Below are positions 1-7,218 of a stretch of 17,475 nucleotides of DNA, in pieces. This DNA comes from CAYOVG01 sp964407285 (GTDB lineage: Bacteria > Desulfobacterota > Syntrophobacteria > Syntrophobacterales > Syntrophobacteraceae): the NCBI GenBank assembly GCA_964407285.1, contig CAYOVG010000126.1:1-17475 (forward strand). Reading direction: 5' to 3'. Under the pieces are notes generated by a model. That model did not search any database and was not told the DNA's origin. It saw nothing but the letters and a program-made list of their open reading frames with translations. Positions within the stretch are counted from its first letter, which is position 1. Each line of letters begins with the position of its first letter. A program made the translations under genes and the position numbers.

Positions 1-261
1 GCCCAGTACAATCAGCCCGAGCTCACCACCAAAATCGATGGTCAAAACAAACCTCATGTAGGCGATCAAAAGAAGGATTGAGAGATAGTGCAGGGTCAGG
101 GCCGCCATCAAGGAGGACAAAAACAGATTTCTTTTCTGCACCGGGGCCAGGCTCACCCGGGCTGCTTCAGCGGACTGGTTCGCCTGGATCTGCTTCACTT
201 CCTTGATGCCCCAGAATGCGCCGTAGAGACAGGTCATCGCGATCAGCGCATAAAAATAGGG
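1..261 (-). pseudogene. ABC-2 type transporter permease, internal fragment
   Basis: Reading the minus strand in the frame whose codons end at multiples of three gives about 87 codons without a stop. The product starts SPYFYALIAMTCLYG and includes VQKRNLFLSSLM and a long hydrophobic stretch. It looks like two membrane helices with a charged loop, plus the start of a third, and resembles the central part of ABC-2 family permeases common in Firmicutes. Such permeases form the membrane channel of exporters with an ATPase partner. The fragment runs off the left edge of the window. Its N-terminal part is missing because the sequence switches to a TamB gene at about 262-270; beyond this point the frame has no membrane character. 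No start codon belongs to it. The DNA has more A/T runs than its neighbours, suggesting a different source. Family assignment is from memory of the sequence pattern. Confidence 0.72.
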
Positions 262-270
262 GGACCTTGA
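262..270. other. Chimeric junction between unrelated genes
   Basis: To the left, the minus strand reads as a membrane permease up to about 261. To the right, the plus strand reads as TamB from about 264-270. Neither gene has its N-terminal part, and there is no intergenic spacer, start codon or ribosome binding site. No insertion-sequence ends or target duplication are visible. The exact breakpoint cannot be placed to better than about ten bases. Confidence 0.65.
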
Positions 271-2204
271 GCGCCGAACTGGAACAGCGCGAGAACAACC
301 TCCGATTCCGGATTCACGGCGACGGTCCGCCTGACGGCGGTTCGGCCCAACTGGCCGGCGCGCTGGAAGGCATCTGGAGTTTTCCGCGTGTTGTCACGCT
401 CGCGAAGAGCGCAATCGAATGGAAGGGAACGAAGTACGCCCTGGATGGAAAGCTCCGTTTGGACGAGAACGACTTCTTCGTGGACAACCTGGCGCTTGGC
501 CGTGGAAAACAGCGAATCAGAGCATCGGGCTCCGTTTCCTATACCGGCAAGGCCGCGATTGAAGCCGAGATCGAGAACCTCCAGGTGGAAGAATGGCTCG
601 ACGCCTTCGGCGGGAAAGATTTGCTTTCGGGCTCCATGAACGGCAAAGTGCGCATCACCGGAATCCCCGAGCGGCTCGAAGCGTCATGGGAGGCCTATCT
701 TTCGAACGCCGTGGCGTACGGCAAGGAACCCTTGAACCGGGTGCAACTGCAGGGAAATTACGCCGGAGGAACGATGCGGGTGGAAGGGACCCTGGCCGCG
801 CGGGCCATCGAAACCCCGGCTCGCATTTCCGCCAGGATACCGCTTCACCTGAGTCTGAAACCTCTCAGGTGCGAAGTGCGAAAGAATGAGGCGATGGTAT
901 CCGCTTTCAAGGCATCCGGGTTCCACCTGGAACACCTGCTTCCTTACGCTCCGTCCTTGAGCAAGCTCGAAGGCCGCATGGACATCGACGCCGAGGTGAC
1001 GGGCTCCCTGTCGCAACCGAAGGTGCGGGCGTCGGGGGCACTCCACTGCGGCTCCGTCCAGCTCAAGTCGTGGCCCCATCCGATGCGCAACGTGGAGCTT
1101 TCGCTGGAAGCCGATTCCGGACGGGTCTACATCAGGGACGGCAAGGCGGACCTCCTGGGAGGAAGGATCGACCTGACGGGTGAGACGGATTACAGGTTCG
1201 AGCAGGTTCGCCTCGAAGCATCGGGCCGGGATATCCAGTTTCCTGAACTGTACGGGATTGTGGGGAACGGATCGGGCAAGGCGCGGCTCACGTGCAACGA
1301 CCGGCAGAACCCCTTGCTTTCGGGCAGCGTGGACTTCTCGAATGCCCGGATGAGCCTGGCGGCGCTCCGGACGGACCTGGCGCGGGACATCGTGGTGATT
1401 GACGGCGAAGAAGAGGAGGAATCCGGAATTGTCAGGATCAAGGGGGAACGCGACAGGGAGCACCCCTTCTACAGCAAGCTGCGAATGGACCTGGACCTCC
1501 GCCTGCCCCCTTCGGGAACGTGGGTGCGCGGAGAAGGCGTGGACGCGGAGATGACCGGCGCGATGCAGATCAAAAAGGAATCCTTCGGCCCGTTGAGACT
1601 GCTGGGGGAATTTCAAACGCTTCGCGGGACATACATGTTTCAGGATACCAGGTTGAACATTACGGAAGGCCACCTGGTCTTTACCGGATCACCTGATCCC
1701 GACCCGGAATTGCACGTCACCGGCCAAAAGGAAGTGGCCGACGTGACGATTATCGCCAACGTCTCCGGTCCGCTCAGCCGTCCCAAGCTCACCCTCGGCA
1801 GCGTTCCGGCCATGGACCAGGTGGATATTCTGTCTTACGCGTTTTTCGGGCGCTCGGCGAGCAAGCTTGATGCGTACGAGGGTTCGGCTCTCCAGGGCCG
1901 CGCCGCGCTGTGGCTCGGCTCCAAAGCCTCGGGCTTCATGAAATCGATGCTGGGGAAGGTCCCCCTGGCCCCCGACGTCGTCCACCTCCATCCGAATGAA
2001 ACGGGGACCCACGGCGTTGTCGAGGTGGGGAAATACTTGACCCCCGACCTGTATGTAACGTATGAGAAGGGGATCGAACGGCAACTGGACGATCAGGTCC
2101 GGGTGGAATACCGGGTCAACAAAAATGTGTCCGTCCAGAGCCAGGTGGGGCCGGAAAAACATACGGGAGTGGATGTTTTCTGGCAATTCGATTTCGGCGA
2201 TTGA
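264..2204 (+). CDS. tamB: TamB-like translocation/assembly module protein, 5' end missing
   Basis: About 646 C-terminal residues of a TamB (DUF490) family protein. TamB proteins are anchored in the inner membrane and span the periplasm as a beta-helical groove, helping outer-membrane protein assembly or lipid transport. The sequence shows long runs of alternating hydrophobic and polar beta strands, such as GSVSYTGKAAIEAEIENL and ASGRDIQFPEL. The conserved end region has LRGTYMFQDTRLNITEGHLVF, then VSGPLSRPKLTL, DQVDILSYAFFG and a terminal FDFGD. These are typical of the TamB C-terminal domain. Full-length proteins usually exceed 1,000 residues, so the N-terminal anchor and much of the helix are absent. 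An ATG at 216 keeps the frame open, but codons 216-263 are antisense to the permease fragment, so it is not a natural start. The stop is followed by GC-rich hairpins. Confidence 0.82.
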   Translation, partial: TLSAELEQRENNLRFRIHGDGPPDGGSAQLAGALEGIWSFPRVVTLAKSAIEWKGTKYALDGKLRLDENDFFVDNLALGRGKQRIRASGSVSYTGKAAIEAEIENLQVEEWLDAFGGKDLLSGSMNGKVRITGIPERLEASWEAYLSNAVAYGKEPLNRVQLQGNYAGGTMRVEGTLAARAIETPARISARIPLHLSLKPLRCEVRKNEAMVSAFKASGFHLEHLLPYAPSLSKLEGRMDIDAEVTGSLSQPKVRASGALHCGSVQLKSWPHPMRNVELSLEADSGRVYIRDGKADLLGGRIDLTGETDYRFEQVRLEASGRDIQFPELYGIVGNGSGKARLTCNDRQNPLLSGSVDFSNARMSLAALRTDLARDIVVIDGEEEEESGIVRIKGERDREHPFYSKLRMDLDLRLPPSGTWVRGEGVDAEMTGAMQIKKESFGPLRLLGEFQTLRGTYMFQDTRLNITEGHLVFTGSPDPDPELHVTGQKEVADVTIIANVSGPLSRPKLTLGSVPAMDQVDILSYAFFGRSASKLDAYEGSALQGRAALWLGSKASGFMKSMLGKVPLAPDVVHLHPNETGTHGVVEVGKYLTPDLYVTYEKGIERQLDDQVRVEYRVNKNVSVQSQVGPEKHTGVDVFWQFDFGD

Positions 2205-2215
2205 ACCCGGTTGAA

Positions 2216-2234
2216 CCGGCGCGCCCCGCGCCGG
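2216..2234 (+). terminator. GC-rich hairpin after tamB
   Basis: A perfect 7-bp stem (CCGGCGC / GCGCCGG) with a 5-base loop begins 12 bases after the tamB stop. There is no T-tract, so a classic intrinsic terminator is not proven. A second, looser 9-bp inverted repeat (AATGGCGGC at 2235-2243, GCCGCCATT at 2277-2285) follows at once. Confidence 0.45.
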
Positions 2235-2380
2235 AATGGCGGCCCGAGGTGAGAGAGGCGGCATTTCATCCGGCGCGCCGCCATTTACGGATGGCGATAA
2301 CCTAATTATATTGCTTGTTGAGAGATACCGCTCCAACGACTTATCCACCTTCTTAATACTATTTCGGAAAGGGCAGAACT

Positions 2381-2734
2381 ATGACCCGGGAAACTCAAGA
2401 TATGAATCAGAAAGATGAAGTTGCTCTCTTGAAGATCCAGAACACCCGTAAACCCGACCAGTCCATGTTCCTGTACTGGGACAGGACGAACAGATTCTTC
2501 CATACCGAAGGCTTGAAGGATCTTTTCGGAGTCAAGGAAGTTCGGATCGACTCACTCAATGTGCTGGGTTCGCTCGAGGAGTACGCCGGCATTTTGACTT
2601 TTCTCCTGGAGAGCATGTCCACGGCGAAAGACCTGAGCCTCCCGTACGCCTACCAGAATGAGTTCGAATTCGAAGGCAAGAAATATACGCTGATGGCGGA
2701 AGGCGATTACCGGGTGCTGCGGCCGGTCCAGTAG
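2381..2734 (+). CDS. Hypothetical protein, 117 aa
   Basis: Not recognised. The product is a small, soluble, acidic-looking protein with no signal peptide, membrane helix or cysteine. It contains FLYWDRTNRFFHTEGLKDLF near residues 30-50 and a strand-rich end (FEFEGKKYTLMAEGDYRV), which suggests a compact alpha/beta fold. The start at 2381 has GGAAAGGG at 2366-2373, seven bases upstream. A second ATG at 2402 (residue 8) is possible but has no obvious ribosome binding site. It stands alone between tamB and the radical SAM gene, with a 176-bp AT-richer leader upstream that probably holds its promoter. Codon use and GC match the neighbours, supporting a real gene. No function is proposed. Confidence 0.7.
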   Translation: MTRETQDMNQKDEVALLKIQNTRKPDQSMFLYWDRTNRFFHTEGLKDLFGVKEVRIDSLNVLGSLEEYAGILTFLLESMSTAKDLSLPYAYQNEFEFEGKKYTLMAEGDYRVLRPVQ

Positions 2735-3079
2735 CGAAGACCACCTTGTTCTGAGGAGGGGCTTTCCTGCCGCCGCCGATTTCATTGGGTGAGCCGCTCC
2801 ATCAGGCATACCACTCCTCCCGTCACGGCATATCATGTCGGTCGAGAACACTCCGGTTGAGACAATTTCTTCAAGACGCTCCTGCTGATCGACACCGGCG
2901 GACGGGAGCGGGATTGCGCTCCGGGTCCGTCCCAAGAGCCGTGCGCGGAATGGATTCCCGTTTTAAAGTACTGGCCGCGGCGGGTCTCGAGTGATATATG
3001 TAATAGCAAGGGAATCTGTCGTTATCCGAGCGATCTTTTCTTGCCTCATTGGTCTCGCGAAAGGAGTTGGAATATCTCT
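2735..3079. other. Intergenic region with one imperfect hairpin
   Basis: These 345 bases separate the 117-aa gene from the radical SAM gene. No convincing gene was found in any frame. An imperfect hairpin pairs GGACGG+GAGCG (2900-2910) with CGCTC (2917-2921) and CCGTCC (2927-2932), with a 5-base bulge on the right side. It could be a terminator or leader structure. The last 80 bases are more AT-rich and may carry the radical SAM promoter, but no clear -35/-10 pair was found. Confidence 0.4.
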
Positions 3080-4051
3080 ATGTCACGGAAACTGAGCTTT
3101 TTTGAAATGGCTGTCGGCGGCTACAAGTTCCTGGATTACCTGGTTAACGGCGGGCTTTTCAATATCAACCTGGAAGTGACCAAGCGGTGTAACGCCCGTT
3201 GCGACTTCTGTGATTACTGGAAGGAAAAGCCCCCGGCGGAGTTGAACGACTATGTGCCGCTGGTGAAAAAGCTTGCCCCTCTTTCCGTGAGTCTTACCGG
3301 CGGAGAACCGCTTTTGCGTGAAGACCTCGAGGAGATAATCGGGTCCTTGCGCCGGAATTTCAGCTTTCTTTTCATCTCTCTCATAACCAACGGGGCGCTG
3401 CTGGACCTGGAAAGGGGAATGCGGCTCTGGGAGGCCGGGCTCGACGAATTCTCGATCTCCCTCGATTATATGGATGAAAGGCATGACCAGGGCCGAAAGA
3501 TACCGGGCCTGACCCGTCATATCCTTTCCGTGGCGCCGCAACTCAGGGACAGGGGGGTCAATCTTTGCTTCAATCTTGTTATAAAGAAAGAAAACTTCAG
3601 GGAACTGCCTCAAATCATCAGGCAGGCTTCGGATATGGGGATCAAACTCTCTCTCAGCACCTATAACGGCCGGCGCAATGACAACGGGACCCACATGATC
3701 GATGAAAGCGAAGTGGCGGCCCTGGAGAACATACTGGGAGAAGTGCTTGACTTGAAGAAGTCCCTGGGAACAGTCACCACCGGCGAGTACTACTTGAGGG
3801 GCATCCCCGAGTTCTGCCGCACGGGAAGCGTGACCGGCTGCACCGCGGGGTTGAACTGGGTGCAGGTGACACCCGACGGAATGGTCAAGCGCTGCTCGGA
3901 CCGCCCCGTTGCCTGTGAATTCACACAATGGGAGAAAGGGTTCTTCGGTCCCACCCGGTGTAGTTCATGCTGGTATTCGTGCAGGGGAGCCGCCCAGGAA
4001 CCGATGACCTTCAAGCGCTTCGCCGAAATGGCGAAAGACGCTCTCAGTTGA
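3080..4051 (+). CDS. Radical SAM enzyme with Cys-rich C-terminal domain
   Basis: A 323-aa radical SAM enzyme. The CxxxCxxC motif that binds the 4Fe-4S cluster and S-adenosylmethionine is Cys37, Cys41 and Cys44 (CNARCDFC). It is followed by the SAM-contact motif TGGEPL at about 73-78. The C-terminus carries seven more cysteines (about 246, 254, 272, 279, 294, 297, 301). These are spaced like a SPASM/Twitch-type auxiliary cluster domain, with the usual VTPDGMVKRC strand before one of them. Such enzymes modify peptides, lipids or cofactors; the substrate here is unknown. The start at 3080 is preferred because AAGGAG lies at 3061-3066. An upstream in-frame TTG at 3041 would add 13 unlikely residues and lie before that site. 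Downstream on the same strand are EcsC and a glycosyltransferase, possibly cotranscribed. Confidence 0.88.
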   Translation: MSRKLSFFEMAVGGYKFLDYLVNGGLFNINLEVTKRCNARCDFCDYWKEKPPAELNDYVPLVKKLAPLSVSLTGGEPLLREDLEEIIGSLRRNFSFLFISLITNGALLDLERGMRLWEAGLDEFSISLDYMDERHDQGRKIPGLTRHILSVAPQLRDRGVNLCFNLVIKKENFRELPQIIRQASDMGIKLSLSTYNGRRNDNGTHMIDESEVAALENILGEVLDLKKSLGTVTTGEYYLRGIPEFCRTGSVTGCTAGLNWVQVTPDGMVKRCSDRPVACEFTQWEKGFFGPTRCSSCWYSCRGAAQEPMTFKRFAEMAKDALS

Positions 4052-4096
4052 CGGGAAGCCGGCCAAAACCGGCGAAACCACCGGAAAGAGGAAATC

Positions 4097-4165
4097 ATGA
4101 CGCGCCGGCATGTCCGTCGCATACGAAGATGGACCCGGAGCGAGGTTGGAGGAACCGTGATCTGA
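4097..4165 (+). CDS. Arg-rich 22-aa ORF, possible leader peptide
   Basis: A short reading frame starts at an ATG preceded by AGAGGA (4087-4092), four bases upstream. The product begins MTRRHVRRIRRWTRS, with seven arginines in its first 14 residues, some encoded by usually rare codons (CGA, AGA) next to an ATA. Its stop overlaps the EcsC start as TGATG (stop 4163-4165, start 4165-4167). This layout is typical of translational coupling: a ribosome finishing the small ORF can restart on EcsC. It may be a regulatory leader rather than a functional peptide. It may also be chance, since Arg-rich frames are common in GC-rich DNA. Confidence 0.33.
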   Translation: MTRRHVRRIRRWTRSEVGGTVI

Positions 4166-4956
4166 TGGCTCTCACCGCCGATGACATGCAGGATTTGATT
4201 CGGGCCCGCCGAATCCTGGAACGGCCCGGCTTTGTCGCGAAACTGATGAGCAGGTTCGGGTCCGTCATCGAGGAACCCTTTCGGATGCTCCCCGAAAAGT
4301 GGTCCGGCCACATCACCAGGTACACGGAGATCGCCCTGGAACACGCGATGAAGACCGCCATTTTGAGCCTGGACGATCGTTTCAAAGGCAAGTCCCGCGA
4401 TGCGGCCCATATGGCGCTTTCAGTGGCGACCGGCGCCGTCGGCGGTTTTTTCGGTTTGAAAGCATTGGCCCTGGAGCTTCCTCTCTCCACCGCCGTCATG
4501 TTGCGCTCAATCGCCGATATCGCGCGAAGCGAAGGCGAGCGGTTGGATTCGTTCGAAACGAGACTCGCCTGCCTGGAAGTTTTCGCGCTCGGGGGAGGCA
4601 AATCCTCCGATGACGCATCCGAGACCGGCTATTACGTGATCAGGAGCGCACTGGGGAAAGCCGTCTCCGATGCGGCCCGGTACATGGCCGAAGTCGGATT
4701 GATCGACGAAGGCGCCCCGGTCCTGGTCAGGTTCATAAGCCAGGTCGCATCGCGGTTCAGCGTCGCGGTATCGGAGAAGCTGACCGCTCAATTGGTCCCG
4801 ATCATAGGCGCCGTGGGCGGAGCTTCAATAAACCTTCTCTTCACGGATCACTTCCAGTCCATGGCGAGAGGCCATTTCACGGTGCGCCGCCTGGAGAGGA
4901 AGTATGGACAGGACGTGATCAGGGCCGAGTACGAAAGGATCAAACCGTGGCAGTAG
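4165..4956 (+). CDS. EcsC family protein
   Basis: A 263-aa protein of the EcsC family (PF12787), named after a Bacillus protein encoded beside an ABC transporter; its biochemical role is not established. Recognisable parts are an N-terminal helical segment (DDMQDLIRARRILERPGF), the glycine-rich hydrophobic stretch ATGAVGGFFGLKALALELPLS, a central LPLSTAVMLRSIADIA, and the C-terminal IIGAVGGASINLLFTDHF with a DHFQSMARGHFTVRRLE tail. The two glycine-rich stretches probably sit in or against a membrane. The start at 4165 is chosen because GGAGGA lies at 4148-4153, eleven bases upstream, and the homologous part begins right after it. The same frame is open far upstream (ATG at 4129), but that part overlaps the radical SAM gene or lacks family character. 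The start overlaps the stop of a small upstream ORF. Confidence 0.85.
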   Translation: MALTADDMQDLIRARRILERPGFVAKLMSRFGSVIEEPFRMLPEKWSGHITRYTEIALEHAMKTAILSLDDRFKGKSRDAAHMALSVATGAVGGFFGLKALALELPLSTAVMLRSIADIARSEGERLDSFETRLACLEVFALGGGKSSDDASETGYYVIRSALGKAVSDAARYMAEVGLIDEGAPVLVRFISQVASRFSVAVSEKLTAQLVPIIGAVGGASINLLFTDHFQSMARGHFTVRRLERKYGQDVIRAEYERIKPWQ

Positions 4957-5172
4957 GAACATGCTTCCATTGGAGCCCGGCAACGCCACCCGCCGACTCC
5001 GCCGCCATTCAATCCCGAAGGCTACGGCCTGCAGAGCATCGGTGCGGAAGATCCGGCTGAAAGTCATCTGCGCTCAGGCGGTTGCCGTATGCGGCGCCGG
5101 TGTCGATTCCGATCTTCCGGCGGCTGATAAAATGCGCTTCGAAAGGCAGGCATCAGGCGAGGGTTACATGCC

Positions 5173-6315
5173 ATGCGTCTTCTTCAAGTAGCTACGATTC
5201 ACGAAACGATCCGCGCTTTTCTCCTTCCCATAGCGCGCCATTTCCGGGGCTCCGGATGGCGGGTGGACGCCATGGCGCGGGGAGTTACCGGGTGCGCCGA
5301 ATGCCGTGAAGCCTTCGACAGGGTTTTCGACGCGGACTGGTCTCGAAATCCCCTGGCCCCGCGCAATCTTTTCCGTCGAGCCGGTGAAGTCCGGAAAGTG
5401 GTGGAAGACGGCGCGTACGATATCGTGCACGTCCATACCCCGGTGGGAGCGTATGTGACCCGCATGGCGCTGAGGAACAATCACGGAAAACCGGGCAGTC
5501 CCAAGGTCGTTTACACGGTCCACGGATTCCACTTCCACCGGGGAGGGCACCCGCTCCGGAATGCGGTTTTTCTGCTGCTGGAAAAGCTCGCGGGCAGATG
5601 GACGGATTACCTGGTGGTCATCAATCATCAGGATGAAGCCGCCGCAAAGCGTTATCGCATCGTAGCTCCGGAGAGGGTCCGGTACATGCCGGGGATCGGT
5701 GTGGACACCGCACGATGGAGTCCCGAGGCGGTCCCCCCGGAGGAGGTGGCGCGCGTCCGCGCGGAGCTGAATCTGCAGCCTGGCGACCGGCTGCTTCTGA
5801 TGGTGGCGGAATTCATTCCCCGCAAACGGCACCGGGATGCGCTCCATGCTTTTGCACGGCTGGAAAGGAACGACGTTCACCTGGCTTTCGCCGGGACCGG
5901 TCCCCTGCTGGAGGAGTCGAAACGGCTGGCGGCGGAGTCGGGATTGGACGGAAGGGTCCACTTCCTCGGATTCCGTCGCGACGTGGCGGCCCTCATGAGG
6001 TCTTCGGCCGCTGTGCTGCTGCCCTCCGAGCGGGAGGGGCTGCCGCGAAGCCTCCTCGAAGCCCTCTCCCTGGAGGCGCCCGCGATAGGCTCTCAGATCC
6101 GCGGAACGCGAGGTCTCATGTCCGACGGGAGCGGAGTGCTGGTTCCCGTAGGGGACGTGGCCGCGCTAAGCGAAGCCATGCGCCGCCTGCTGGACCATCC
6201 GGAGGAGGCCGAAGCGATGGCGAAGCAGGGGCGCAGGCGGATTCTGGAATCCTACAGCCGCAAGCACATACTGGAACTGCACGACGCCCTCTACCGGGAG
6301 GCGCTGTCGCCTTGA
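5173..6315 (+). CDS. Glycosyltransferase, family 4 type (GT-B fold)
   Basis: A 380-aa glycosyltransferase, probably cytoplasmic or membrane-associated, that would move a sugar from a nucleotide donor to a growing surface glycan. The N-terminal acceptor domain includes YDIVHVHTPVGAYVTR and VVYTVHGFHFH, typical of GT4 enzymes. The C-terminal donor domain carries EFIPRKRHRDAL at about 213-224, FAGTGPLLEE, VHFLGFRRDVAALM and the EX7E-type motif SEREGLPRSLLEAL at about 283-296, where the two glutamates bind the donor. The length is normal for the family. ATG 5173 is the first codon of the typical N-terminus (MRLLQVATIHE). An ATG at 5168 is out of frame and no strong ribosome binding site is seen. 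Donor and acceptor cannot be told from the sequence. It follows EcsC after 216 bases in which nothing was recognised. Confidence 0.88.
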   Translation: MRLLQVATIHETIRAFLLPIARHFRGSGWRVDAMARGVTGCAECREAFDRVFDADWSRNPLAPRNLFRRAGEVRKVVEDGAYDIVHVHTPVGAYVTRMALRNNHGKPGSPKVVYTVHGFHFHRGGHPLRNAVFLLLEKLAGRWTDYLVVINHQDEAAAKRYRIVAPERVRYMPGIGVDTARWSPEAVPPEEVARVRAELNLQPGDRLLLMVAEFIPRKRHRDALHAFARLERNDVHLAFAGTGPLLEESKRLAAESGLDGRVHFLGFRRDVAALMRSSAAVLLPSEREGLPRSLLEALSLEAPAIGSQIRGTRGLMSDGSGVLVPVGDVAALSEAMRRLLDHPEEAEAMAKQGRRRILESYSRKHILELHDALYREALSP

Positions 6316-6363
6316 ATCGGCCGCCGGCCGGCGCGCCTCGGAAGTCCCGTCCCCTGCCGGGAA

Positions 6364-6906
6364 TCATTTCGTCTCCCAGCCGTGCGACAGCTTCGATATG
6401 GCGTCACCGGCTTCGGCAATCTCGCCGCGAGCGGCAGAGTACCATTTGATGGCCTCTTCGTAGCTCTGGTACACCCCTTTTCCGTGCTCATACATGTACC
6501 CGAGATTGTACATCGCCTGACCGTGCCCGTGGCCGGCCGCCTTCCGGTACCACTTCCGGGCCGCGGTCAGGTCCCTGTCCACGCCCGCCCCGCCGTGCTC
6601 GTAGATATGCCCCAACCGGTATTGGGCCTCGGCATTCCCCTGCTCCGCGGCCCGGCCATACCACTGCACGGCCTTTGCACAATCCTCTTCCACTCGCAGT
6701 CCGGTTTCGTATATGTGCCCGAGAAAGAGTTGAGACCTGACATCGCCGTTCCCGGCGAGAGACGTCAGGATATTCAACCCCCTGTCCTTGTCGCCACGGT
6801 CGAACCAGGCCCTTCCCTCATCGTAGTTCGCCGCCGCAGGCGACGGCGCGGCCGTAAAAACGCCCCAAAGGCATGCACACAGCAGGACAACGGCGATTTT
6901 TTTCAT
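6364..6906 (-). CDS. Secreted Sel1-repeat protein
   Basis: A 180-aa protein with an N-terminal signal peptide: MKK, a hydrophobic core (IAVVLLCACLWGVFTAA) and a likely cleavage after PAAA near residue 26. The mature part carries three clear Sel1-like repeats at about 57-91, 92-128 and 129-164. Each has the pattern AxxxLGxxYExG...AxxWYxxAAxxG. These fold as alpha-alpha hairpins and act as protein-protein scaffolds, here probably in the periplasm. The cysteines in the signal peptide do not form a good lipobox. ATG 6906 is chosen because AAGGAG sits at 6912-6917 and the signal peptide starts there; longer starts in frame add an unsupported extension. It converges with the GT4 gene, 48 bases apart. 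The binding partner is unknown. Confidence 0.85.
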   Translation of the reverse strand: MKKIAVVLLCACLWGVFTAAPSPAAANYDEGRAWFDRGDKDRGLNILTSLAGNGDVRSQLFLGHIYETGLRVEEDCAKAVQWYGRAAEQGNAEAQYRLGHIYEHGGAGVDRDLTAARKWYRKAAGHGHGQAMYNLGYMYEHGKGVYQSYEEAIKWYSAARGEIAEAGDAISKLSHGWETK

Positions 6907-7218
6907 TACATCTCCTTGCACGATAGTTTTGATGGTCATGACAGGTCGATTTTGCTCGCGGATTCCGCGAAGGAATGGAACCTCGCACGGTGACGGAAGA
7001 GGAGCGCCGCCCCGCAATGAACGTCGTCTTCAGTTAAGTTAATGAACGTTTTCAGGAAAGGGAATCGGGGAAGGCCTTTTTTGATCGAGACGTGGAAGGA
7101 TATCCGGGGTAAGGGAGGGTGAGATCCCGTCCAACGCACTCGCGCGCAACGAACGGGACCACACTTGAAGAGCACGGCATGGCGCGATACTTCAGAACAA
7201 ACCGGCACACGCCACGCG
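6907..7218. other. Upstream region of the Sel1 gene
   Basis: This is a 312-base gap between two minus-strand genes. No gene was seen. It has two direct copies of AATGAACGT (7016-7024 and 7041-7049), 25 bases apart, in a locally AT-richer stretch that includes TTAAGTTAA. They could be regulator sites for the Sel1 gene. No convincing promoter hexamers were found. Confidence 0.3.

Noticed and set aside
684..1673. Long open frame on the minus strand inside tamB (329 codons)
   Set aside because: It is antisense to a clear TamB protein, is rich in Arg/His/Pro in the pattern of a GC-driven shadow frame, and has no domain-like sequence.
2785..2994. Possible 69-aa gene before the radical SAM gene
   Set aside because: Low-complexity Arg/Ser/Gly composition, no ribosome binding site, no recognisable motif.
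3041..3079. Upstream TTG start for the radical SAM gene
   Set aside because: AAGGAG at 3061-3066 lies inside this extension and serves the ATG at 3080; the extra residues do not look like a family N-terminus.
3967..4164. Long N-terminal extension of EcsC, overlapping the radical SAM gene
   Set aside because: The extension overlaps the radical SAM coding region in another frame and has no EcsC character; GGAGGA at 4148-4153 supports 4165.
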